DNA from: Incurvaria masculella
Lineage: Eukaryota > Arthropoda > Insecta > Lepidoptera > Incurvariidae
NCBI GenBank assembly: GCA_946894095.1
Contig: OX335656.1
Span: 7,331,001 to 7,395,000 of the forward strand
Reading direction: 5' to 3'
Length of the DNA stretch: 64,000 nt
Part shown: piece by piece, positions 54,770 through 64,000 of the stretch
Layout: each line of letters begins with the position of its first letter
Numbering within the stretch: position 1 is the stretch's first letter
Notes under the pieces: generated by a model
Told to the model about the DNA's origin: nothing
The model's input: the letters and a program-made list of their open reading frames with translations, nothing else
Database searches by the model: none
Translations under genes and position numbers: made by a program

Positions 54770-55411
54770 CAGAGCCCCTAGTCCCAATTGTCACCTAAAT
54801 TGGCGTTTACGGCAAGCCGATCGACTGGCGTTTTCAAATATATGGAGAAATTGAAGAGCGCGCGCAGTGGGCGTTAAGCGAACTACAATATTATTATATT
54901 TTATATATTACAAAATTATGTTAAAACATTTGGCAGTCCGAGTTCAATTTGACAGCTCACTCACCGTTGCCGTCAATACGTTGACGTTGCCGTATATGCC
55001 GACTTCGCGTTTTCATACAAATCGGAATATCCGAGTTTGACTTCGAAGAAGTAAAACCACAGAATATCTAGTAAAAACTTGTAAGGAGTTTGAAGTTTTT
55101 ACGTAACTTCGAAGTTCCTTAAACGCCAATTTAGGTGAGAACTCGGACTGACCACTCAGTGCCATTGGTCTGACTTCTCAACTAAATTGGCGTTACACCA
55201 AACCGATCGAGTGGCTTTTCAAATGTATGAAGATTTGGTGGGCGCGCAAAGTGGGCGATAACTAACACTGGAAACTAACATTTGCGAGTCCGAGTTTGAT
55301 TTGACAGTTTACGCGGACGACTCTATTGCCTGCCCGTTCTTGACCGGTTGAAGACGTAAAACTCGTAAAGTTCCGTAAAGGCCAATTAGGTGAGAGATCG
55401 GACTACCCACA
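54770..55411 (-). mobile_element. Two diverged GAGTGGTCAGTC-family MITEs
   Basis: 54770-55158 and 55163-55411, both minus strand. The first has an extra AT-rich insert (54889-54940). The second has lost much of its middle. Confidence 0.75.
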
Positions 55412-55959
55412 CAAATAAAAGCCGGTCAAGCGTGAACGTGTTCACGTGCCGTCACTGCTGGACATGGACATGGGTCATATTGGTAATATTACGAACAAAT
55501 TCGCATGATTGCCTACTTTGCAATTTCATAAAAAAATTGCGCTTCAGAAATCTAGCTATTTCTCAAAAAGTATTACGTCTTGAGCATAAGTAATTCGCTG
55601 GTAATTAGCTGGTATTTTTTTTAATTTGTAAACTATGGTTAATAGAATAATTCGAAAATAGAGTAATTCGAGACAAAATGCGTGTGACCGACGGATACCA
55701 GAGCCAGACCATAAGGGTCCCTTTTTTTGCTTTTTGGCGACAGGGGCCCTAATAATATGAATTGTCCAGACTATAAGGGACGGCGACGGGACCCTAAAAT
55801 GGAAGGAGAAGCCATCTAGCGCCTCTATTAAAAGACAAGCTGTCGGCAATTTTCCTAAACTACGAGTACCAACCCAACACATCCAAATATAGTCGCAGAC
55901 GCATTTGAGAGTTTCTGTTGGTCCTTACTTGGAAAACGCATTTCTGACTCCCGCACCCA
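55412..55959. other. Non-coding stretch
   Basis: No gene. 55700-55800 contains CATAAGGGTCCC and GACGGGACCCTA in inverted arrangement, possibly a degraded MITE. Confidence 0.4.
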
Positions 55960-56115
55960 CGAATCCCCGACATTACTATCAATTTTATAGGATTGCCAAT
56001 GATTTCCTTGGGATTCCCAGATTCCCTAAGATTACCTAAGATTCATCAGACTCCCACTAGATTCCCCGGACCTGAGATTACTGAGATTATCAAACAATTG
56101 TAAACCAGATTCCCT
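55960..56115 (+). repeat. Degenerate AGATTCC-type repeat, block 4
   Basis: GATTCCCAGATTCCC, AAGATTACCTAAGATTC and CTCCCACTAGATTCCCCGG words; lacks the GAGTGACTGACC closing motif in clear form. Confidence 0.65.
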
Positions 56116-57370
56116 TAATTACCCCTCGTTCTGGGATATTCCTAGGTAATAGACATAATTTTGAGTTTATATCGATGGTGGTAGGAGGTTGATGAAGACG
56201 GGTCTAAAAGAATAGGTAGATTAGCACTCAGTATTATATCACGTAGTTATCACCCACCTTTTACTTTTGGGTCATTGATGTATTGTATTCTACTATCTAT
56301 TGGAAAGTACGCTAAATAGTCGCAACAAAAACGAAAACTACATTAATGTAAACGACGGAAGTTTTACTTTCTTACGTTATTTTTGGCGCATTTCTATGGA
56401 ACAAATACACTTTCTGACGCTTGTTATTATTACTTCTAGTTGCTAACCATTTATCTCAACCTTACGGTTGCCAAGAAGACGAACGAAACAAAAAGAGCCA
56501 AACGAATCAAGTCCGGATGGGCTCGGAATATTCACACATGGGCGCACGCTCGCGCTCGCCTGCACGCACGCTAAAGCTGCCTTTGTTACACGAATTCAAC
56601 AGGTCCCCCATTATTATTTCTTTCGGTGCGACCTCATGCTGCGCGGATCGCGCCTAAATCAAGGGATTTGTCAAAACCGACGCACCGAACGAAATATTCG
56701 TGATCGTGTCGGATATAAGGATTAGGAATACTACACGCACAATCCATTCGGAGTGCCTACAAAAAAAAATTGGAATGCATCGGAAGCATTCCACCGGTGG
56801 CTTAGAAAAAGTAGCACACGGTTTTATTCATTTATCCGAAATGGGTTTAACGGAGGACTGTAAAAAATAAGAAATCGAGAATGACGACACGATGAAATGC
56901 GTAGCTACATAGGAGTATATGTAGGAAAGATAGGTGTAATATAAGGCAAGCCCTGGAGGGGCTCGGGAAATAACTGGCGGCGCGTAGGCGAGACGGGGAG
57001 GAGGTGTGCGGGTGGCGGCGGCGAGGGGCGCGGGCGAGGGGAGGATGGCGTGTTGTATTGATCCGTCCGGACGAAGGCAGACTACAGAAGCACTAGACCC
57101 CCCCGCCCCTCGCCGCGCCGCGCCGCGAGCGCACCCCGCCCACCCCTCGCCGCGGCGCGCCGCTGCGACGCGACAGCGGACTCACGGGATTTTCCAAAGC
57201 AATTTTCTGTTGTCGGGCAATCACACTGAGGGTTGAATACGGGTTTATTGCTCCATAGCACGGCTGCCTGTGAAAGGGATCCGTTTAAAATTTAGCCGTA
57301 GGCGAATGTTGCAAGCAATTTTAATTTTCTGGTCAATAGGTACCTGGTACAGGTCCCGGAAGCTAACCAG
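56116..57370. other. Non-coding stretch with GC-rich island
   Basis: 56940-57180 is a pronounced GC-rich island (GCCGCGCCGCGCCGCGAGCG). Open frames on both strands reflect composition only. A piece at 56300-56325 resembles the GGCTGAGATAAATAG MITE end. Confidence 0.4.
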
Positions 57371-57713
57371 AGTGGTCAGTCTGAGTTCTCACCTAAATTG
57401 GCGTTTACGGCAAACCGATCGACTGGCGTACTCCATACAAGTTTTTACTAGATATTCTGTGGTTTTACTTCTTCAAGCTGTCAAAGTCAAACGCGGACTT
57501 CCGATTTGAATGAAAACGCGGAGTGGACGTAAACGGCAACGTCGACGTATTTACGGCAACGTTGAGTAAGCTGTAAAATCAAGCTCGGACTCGCAAATGT
57601 TAGTTCGCTTAACGCCCGCTGCGCGCGCTCTTCAATTTCTCCATACATTTGAAAACGCCAGTCGATCGGTTTGCCGTAACGCCAATTTAGGTGACAACTT
57701 AGACTACCGGCTC
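57371..57713 (+). mobile_element. GAGTGGTCAGTC-family MITE, complete
   Basis: Left end GAGTGGTCAGTCTGAG, right end (complement) GAGCCGGTAGTCTAAG, both continuing to CACCTAAATTGGCGTT. It resembles 53895-54246 closely. Confidence 0.88.
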
Positions 57714-58289
57714 AGAACGCTCACGCTCAAATGTGCAAATAAGTGTATTTTTGGGTTGCACTGGCGGCGATGAGAGTTGATCGCGCCAAGGGGAGGCGCC
57801 CCGCAAGTACCAGACATTTTCCGGAGCCTGTACTTACTGCGATGTCCTTTATAGCCCGTCTGTCATCCGTAAAACCCATCACTCACCATCTGCGCCGATG
57901 GGGCTTCAACACACACGTGGCGGCAGAGGCGGCCCCGCGGCGGCGCGGGCGCGGCGCTGGGCGGAACGAGGCGCAATATGTTACAGGCGTGAACGCGAGA
58001 TTCTATGTCACCGAATAAGAAAGAGTGCTACGCACAAAATCTGTTATCATCTAACTTGAAACCGGAACTTTCAGCGAAAATAAAAGCTTACCTATTTATT
58101 TTATTGAAAACAAAATTAGGTAATTCATTCATGGAATAGGTAGGTAGTACAAAACCGAAAATAAAAAAACTCGCTAAGCCACTTTATTTTGATAAAATAA
58201 AACTAATCCTCAAGTAGAATATTAAAAAAAATCGGAGGATGGCCTTCTAAAATGAAACTTTTGCTCTCAATTTGAGTAAAATAATGCCA
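57714..58289. other. Non-coding stretch with GC-rich patch
   Basis: 57780-57980 is CpG-rich. On the minus strand CAGATG is followed by GTGAGTG, a possible donor of a non-coding first exon, but no protein evidence supports a gene. Confidence 0.35.
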
Positions 58290-58545
58290 AAAAAATCTCC
58301 AAAGAGCCAACTCCCACACCTACGATTCCCAGGCATTGCCGAGATTTTGATAGGACTTCCAATGATTTCCTTAGGATACCCCATAGGCCTAGCATGCGCG
58401 CGCAATACCCAGATTCCTTAGGATTTTTCGGATTCCCACCAGATTCCCCGGACTCCCACCAGATTCCCCGGATTCCCACCAAAGATTACCTGAGATTACT
58501 GAGATAACCGAACAATTGTACACCAGATTCCCTAAGTGACTGACC
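58290..58545 (+). repeat. Degenerate AGATTCC-type repeat, block 5
   Basis: The clearest tandem words: CTCCCACCAGATTCCCCGGA and a near-identical neighbour at 58430-58475, ~20 bp period. Closes with AAGTGACTGACCCGTC. Confidence 0.75.
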
Positions 58546-58910
58546 CGTCAGTCAAAGATGATGCACGTCAGTCAGGTTTTAAACGGTGGTGACTTAGAAT
58601 TATTCAGTATCAACGTTAGTAAAGCTAAGAAATAAACTCGGCAGTAACGTTAACAAATCTATGAAAATATAACACCGCAGCGACATTAGTAAATCTATGG
58701 AAAAAACTCAGCAGCGAAAGTAAATCTATTTAAAAAAAACTCGGCAGCAATCGTCATACACTCATACACTCATTAGAGCCATGAGAAAATCTTTGGAACA
58801 AAAAGCGGGGGTGACATAACTACCTACTTAATGTAGGCTTGGGTAAGACAATATATGCTAAGACGCAGGAAAATTGTGGAAGCCTAAAGTTATTTAACAT
58901 GACATTTTTA

Positions 58911-59186
58911 GGGTTCCGTACCCAAAGGGTGAAAACGGAACCCTATAACTAAGCCTCCGCTGTCCGTCCGTCCGTCCGTCTGTCCGGCTGTATCTCATGA
59001 ACCGTAATAGGTAGGAAGCTGAAATTTTCACAGAGTGTCTATTATTTTGCCGCTATAACAAATAGGTAAAATTTAAAAATAAAAATGAAAGGGGCTTACA
59101 AAAAATGAGATTATTTTGGGTTAAATCTTGTACGATGGAACGGAATCCTTCGTGTGCGAGTCCGACTCGAACTAGGCAAGTTTTTT
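58911..59186 (+). mobile_element. (TCCG)n-type element, copy 5
   Basis: AGGGTTCCGTACCCAAAGGG at the start, four TCCG units, end CGACTCGAACTAGGCAAG plus T-run. A SINE begins directly after it. Confidence 0.82.
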
Positions 59187-59547
59187 GTCAGTCTCGGTAG
59201 CCCAGTGGTGCAACACCTTGCGATTCGATAAGCTTGGTGAAGCACCTCTGAGCGCGGCTAGGTTCTGGATGGGTGACCATTCTCAACCTTTGAGGCTGGT
59301 CGCGGTTCGGATACCACCTTACTTACAAGGTGGTAGGGTTGATCCCACCCGGGTTCGTACCATCGCAATGAATGAAAGATGGTCGAAGCGGCAATAAAAA
59401 TTGTCCGTTTTTTCCATCCAGTTTTTATGTAGCCGAGCAACATAAGGAAAGTCCTGGCATGGCACCTAGGTCCCATGTGGTGTGTTAGGCTAATATCTGT
59501 CGGTCAGTTTGATATCAACCATTCATGTCCAGTTACGTAAAAAAAAC
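59187..59547 (+). mobile_element. 5S-rRNA-headed SINE, full length
   Basis: Head with GCCCAGTGGTGCAACACC and GGTTCTGGATGGGTGACC, then the shared body and the 3' part ending CCAGTTACGTAAAAAAAA. More diverged in its head than the copy at 4553. Confidence 0.87.
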
Positions 59548-61837
59548 TGTCGAAAGGCATTTCAATTTACATCTTTCCAAATAGATTTCATTTCATTTCA
59601 TTTTTATTAATCATTTTGGTATTTTGCATACACTTAGATACGTCAATTATAATAAATACTACCAGTGTCAGCTGTAGATAGGCCTCGTCCAAATAAAAAA
59701 CATACAAAATCTAAATCCAAATAATAAAAGCAACTTTAGGAAACTTATAAGTTGACTGACCCTCGTCAGGATAGGTAGGTTACTGAAGCGAGATATTTTT
59801 AAGTTACTTTTGATGAACTATTGAGTTTCCGTCAGGACAGTTGTGAACGCAGTCACTGGAGCAAACTGCTGTTGTGGTGGTCTTAAAATGTAAACAAAAC
59901 TCAATACTATAGAAGATGTTTCGCTGGGCTAACACTAAACAAACTACACCAATCATTACCAAACATGTTAATTAAAACTGACACAAAATCTACCATTTAG
60001 CATGCATTCAGCATTATATGTATTAATAACTTGCAGATTATTGTACGGAAACTTGTAAGTTTCTTAAAACACAGATAGATATGCTCGTAAAGATGTAGCA
60101 AAATATCTAGTCTTGCAAGTCAACTTACAAGTTTCTTAAAATCTACCAGGAAAGCCGTATTACAAATATCCGGACTCTTATAAGTTTCCTACGAAGTGTA
60201 GGTACCTACGAAGCTTCGGCGAGATACATCGGATACATCGGTCACATCGACGTTGCCCTGCTCGCAATCGCGTTTCGCGCGATCTTCAGGTACCACAATG
60301 ATGTCACAAAAAGCAAGCCCAAGAGTGCATTACTCCCGCGCTTCCCGAAGTAGCATTCCCATAAACGTACGATTCAATGCCCCACTGTAAATGGCGAACA
60401 CATGCCGAGCCAAAAATATTTTAGCCGCGGGCGACCGCGAGCGAGATTGCCGTGCCCCTCCCCCCTTTCCATGCTTTCTTACTTCACCCCCGCCCTGCCG
60501 CTAGGCCCGCGCTGCTCCAGGCAGAAACCTTTCAGCTTCGTCCCTAATTAGTTTCGAATATCAAAGCTAAGTATATTACGAGCACCCATTTTTTATTGTT
60601 AGGCAGGTATATTAGGCGCGTACGACATAAGTCCAGTAGTACCCTACGGTCGGGTTTGTTTTGCACATTTCGCGTGCCCCGTCCCCCGCCGACCAGTCTT
60701 CAGATGGGGCGTCCTACTGCAATCCGCGCGGGCGGTGCTATCCTCTCCTTCCGCTTCACCTCCGCACGATGCGAGCGCTTCATAACAATCGCGTTGGAAT
60801 GTGCTACTGGACTTTTAATAGTATACGAAATACTTGTATACGAAACCTTTGTCAGCGGTGAGATTGTTCTTACAAACAACCCGCAAGAGTTGACCCCATC
60901 GACGTATCGATGCTCTACCCCCTAAACTACGTATGTGTACATAGGCACCACTGAAGGTAGGCACCTACCTCACTTCTTTAATCTTCATCTTTCTTCCCAC
61001 TGTAAAGAATAAATGTACTTTTTACCTTGATTGACTGACCCCTCCTGCAACCCCAAACCGCTAGGCAACGAGCACATTGCAGTATTTCTAATTGGAATTT
61101 ACCCAAAAAACGCCTAAATGACGATCTAGATCAAAGTGCTGTAGGTATACGTGGGTACTTTTCTAAACACTGAACAGGGATAAGCATTTTTGTGCTTCTA
61201 AACGTGGAAAACAACCTCCGACCGCGTCAATACCGACGTATTATTCAATGTCGAACGACTGTTTACGCTACACTAAGCAGACACGATTATCTGGATTTTA
61301 TCGCGTTACATTACACATCAAGTACGAGCTATGCAAGAAGCCTCTCAATCGAGGTCGCTTTGGAGCTGAGTCATTTCACCAACCCAAACTGTCTCCGGTA
61401 ACGCGCTTCTGTTACATTTACCCTTAATATTTTTTATGGCAACATTTTGTACTTGACACTTGAGAACGGTCTTCAGCCCTCGCCTATGATGGCCTGCCAG
61501 GTAAACTCGTGCCTGCTAGGAAAGATTGTGCCTGTCAGGGAAGATGGTGCCTGCTAGTGAAGGTGCTGCCTCGGTACTGCCTGCTCCACTACCTACGCGG
61601 CGTTGTGAGCTGGGAATTCTTGTACAAAATGGAACGAACTTTTGTGACAAATTCACAACAACAAAACTTTGAAGACATGCTTGATGTCAAACCGAAAATA
61701 ATTAGAGCCCTAAATACTGAGATAAAGAAGTCCCGGGACACCGAACGTCGTCAAACGAGGGACCTATGACAAACGTTAAGATTCTTCGCACTTGAAATCA
61801 GTGTAGTGATATTGAAATGAAATAATCGGAAGCTGGC
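59548..61837. other. Non-coding stretch
   Basis: 60030-60195 repeats 49190-49450 (repeat Z). 60420-60520 and 60660-60780 are GC-rich patches with no domain in any frame. 61440-61600 contains the word GCCTG(C/T)(C/T)AG several times. No gene recognised. Confidence 0.45.
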
Positions 61838-62085
61838 AAATAATACTCGAACTCGCAAATGTTAGTTTACTACAACTAACATTTGCGAGAATACGTCGAC
61901 GTTGCCGTTTACGCCGACTCCGCGTTTTCATACAAATCGGAAGTCTGAGTTTGACAGCTTGAAGAAGTAAAACCATAGAATAAGTAGTAAAAACTTGTAT
62001 GGGGATTGACGTTTTTACGTAACTTCGAAGTACCGCAAACGCAAATTTAAGTGAGAACTCGGTCCGACCACTCTGAGCTTAATTA
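61838..62085 (-). mobile_element. GAGTGGTCAGTC-family MITE, partial
   Basis: ACTCGCAAATGTTAGTTT at the left and CTCGGTCCGACCACTC at the right; the left inverted repeat is missing and replaced by a short duplication of ACATTTGCGA in inverted arrangement. Confidence 0.75.
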
Positions 62086-62549
62086 GAGCCTTAAACACTG
62101 AGCTGATGAAGACACAGAGTTGATCAGTGATACCGAGACGCCTAATATTTTTTACGCGTAGAGACGCGGTCAAACGTTATTGTATTACATTGTGATCGCC
62201 AATATTGTAACAATATCCACCAGCCTCATCACCAGTCTAGTCATTACCGCAATCAGTCATCCCTGGCCCTGCTGGTTCGGTATCTGAGTAGGTATTCAGT
62301 AGTCCCGTGTAGTTGCGATGTTGCTGTTGTGATGAGTCAATGTGTAGATATGTTAGGGAGCCGTGCAGAATGAATCACCCGCCTTTGTTTTGCAGCACCT
62401 AATAGCGAATCGATACACAGGCTTTATGCGAAGTAGAAAATTGCAACATTGGTATTAGTCATTTTGTAAAAATTCCGCCCGATGTTGAGTAGTCGAGGCG
62501 CAAAACCTCAAAAAGATAAAACATTTGCATGGGACTTAATTGGAACTGA

Positions 62550-63430
62550 ACATGAGTGGCTAATACCTAACAGACACCTAGGCTGAGATAAATAGTCGTA
62601 ACAAAAACTAAGACTAAAGAAAAGTAGGACTTTGTGATGTCATTTTTCATTACTTTGAGATTTCGTCCGTAAAAAAGTGTCAAAGTGACGTCACAAAGTA
62701 CTACTTTTCGTTAGTCTCAGTTTAGGCTGAGATAAATAGTCGTAACAGAAACTAAGACTAACGGAAAGCACTACTTTGTGACGTCACTTTGACACATTTT
62801 GTACGAACGAATCCCCAAAGGAATGCAAAATGACGTCACAAAGTACTACTTTTCGTTAGATTACTTTGAGATTTCGTCCGTAAAAAAGTGTCAAAGGCTG
62901 AGATAAATAGTCGTAACAGAAACTAAGGCTAACGAAAAGTAGTACTTTGTGACATCACTTTGACACATTTTGTATGGACGAAATCTCAAAGTAATGCGAA
63001 TTGACGTCACAAAGTACTACTTTCCGTTAGTCTTAGTTTCTGTTACGACTATTTATCTCAGCAAAAGTGACGTCACAAAGTACTACTTTTCGTTAGTCTT
63101 AGTTTAGGCTGAGATAAATAGTCGTATCAGAAACTAAGCCTAACGGAAAGTAGTACTTTGTGACGTCAATTTGCATTACTTCGAAGACTTCTTCCATACA
63201 AAATGTGTCAAACATTTTCGAACAAATAGTCAAACAATAGTCGTAACGTTTCTGTTACGACTATTTATCTGATCCTTAGTTTCGGTTACGACTATTTATC
63301 TCAGCCTTAGTTTCTGTTACGACTATTTATCTCAGCCCTACTGTCAGAAGACAACGAACTAACTGCCACGCCAGGATTTTACTTATAATTCACGACTACA
63401 TTGAACTAGGTTCGTAGATGGAAAGCATGG
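62550..63430 (-). mobile_element. Old SINE split by nested MITEs
   Basis: ATGAGTGGCTAATACC (62551-62566) and, after the insertion, ACGCCAGGATTTTACTTATA and CTACATTGAACTAGG (63367-63408) are successive parts of a minus-strand SINE 3' half. The 757-bp MITE block lies between them. Confidence 0.7.
62581..63337. mobile_element. Palindromic MITE nested within itself
   Basis: Begins GGCTGAGATAAATAG, ends CTATTTATCTCAGCC, flanked by CTA on both sides (62578-62580, 63338-63340). One complete inner unit of ~168 bp is at 62895-63062; other starts are at about 62727 and 63108, and right ends pile up at 63253-63337. Inner joins show TTTA before GGCTGAG and TTA after CTCAGCC. A 3-bp duplication suits PIF/Harbinger. 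Arms share ACTAAGACTAACGGAAAG and GTACTTTGTGACGTCA. Confidence 0.88.
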
Positions 63431-64000
63431 AAAAATTGTTTTTAACAATACCTAATATCATCAAGCTTGAAAACCCAACAGCTCAATGACTGGCCTTGAC
63501 CTCAGTCAGTTGACCTATTGAGATGATGACAAAAAAATACCTAAGAAGCAATGATTAATATATAAGTCAATGCTAAGAAATTACTTATTTTTAAATATGG
63601 TTGAAAGATTGGAAGCTCAAAGGTCTTCAGCATCTTCGCTATCTTCGGATACTTGTTTCAGAAAAACGTGAACATTCTTTACAGATGAGTAATGCACTCT
63701 CTCCCGTCCCGAGCTCCGCCTGTACCACCCCACCCCACCGCCAGCTCCGCATTGGCTGCTCAATAAGGAAGAAGCCAATAAACAAATTTCATCTCATCTT
63801 ATCTCGCTGCCGACCGCACAGCCCATTAAAACGCACAAAGCTCGCGCACAGACAGACTCACAGACCATAAACAATGCTCTCTCTTCGATCCGCGCGGTAT
63901 CAGCGATTACGGTACGTTTTATTTTTAGACCGCATACAAGCCCGCGTCAAATTGATGAACCACAAAAGAAAGGATGCACGCAATTAACTGCCACTTTCAC
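63431..64000. other. Non-coding stretch at window end
   Basis: No gene recognised. 63690-63760 is C-rich; an 89-codon frame at 63601-63870 has no domain. The region could belong to an upstream exon of a neighbouring gene beyond the window. Confidence 0.4.

Noticed and set aside
57006..57236. Alanine/arginine-rich frame as a possible first exon
   Set aside because: Composition of a GC island only; no domain, splice or homology support.

Overview
The window is a piece of lepidopteran (moth or butterfly) nuclear genome. This rests on two intron-rich genes of insect type and on dense SINEs, palindromic MITEs and Helitron-like repeats of the kinds known from Lepidoptera. The SINEs come in a 5S-rRNA-headed and a tRNA-headed form that share one body. 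That matches the chimeric SINE families described from Helicoverpa armigera and reported absent from Bombyx, so a non-Bombyx ditrysian is likely. The species cannot be named from sequence alone.

Layout. 1-2371 is AT-rich intergenic DNA with no gene seen. 2372-3098 is a PIF/Harbinger-like non-autonomous transposon. 3206-15686 (+) is a complete 11-exon FAN1 gene, the structure-specific nuclease of interstrand-crosslink repair. All splice phases agree and give 822 residues with the VRR-NUC active site intact. Its introns hold SINEs, a (TCCG)n-bearing repeat, jockey-type LINE remnants, fold-back MITEs and a minisatellite that re-copies the end of exon 6 with its splice donor. 17292-18271 holds two MITEs; one is an inverted copy of the element that sits upstream of FAN1. 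20476-30330 (-) is VAT1, a zinc-independent quinone-oxidoreductase-like protein of the MDR superfamily. Eight exons encode the C-terminal 369 residues; the N-terminal exon was not found. FAN1 and VAT1 converge tail to tail.

33770-41405 (+) is a young, nearly complete BEL/Pao LTR retrotransposon: two 296-bp LTRs with one difference between them, a 5-bp target duplication, a primer-binding site, a polypurine tract, and gag-protease-RT-RNaseH plus integrase frames separated by one frameshift. 41411-64000 has no recognised gene. It is a repeat landscape of SINEs, MITE clusters, the (TCCG)n element family, Helitron-like repeats, degenerate AGATTCC-type repeats, a ~99-bp minisatellite and isolated GC-rich patches. 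At 62581-63337 a palindromic MITE has inserted into copies of itself several times, inside an older SINE.

The two genes do not form a pathway. FAN1 acts in the nucleus on DNA, and VAT1 is a cytosolic or membrane-associated reductase-like protein. The most notable observations are the repeated FAN1 splice donor, a second partial exon copy in FAN1, a canonical PCNA-binding motif at the FAN1 N-terminus, the self-nested MITE, and the frameshifted but otherwise young BEL element.
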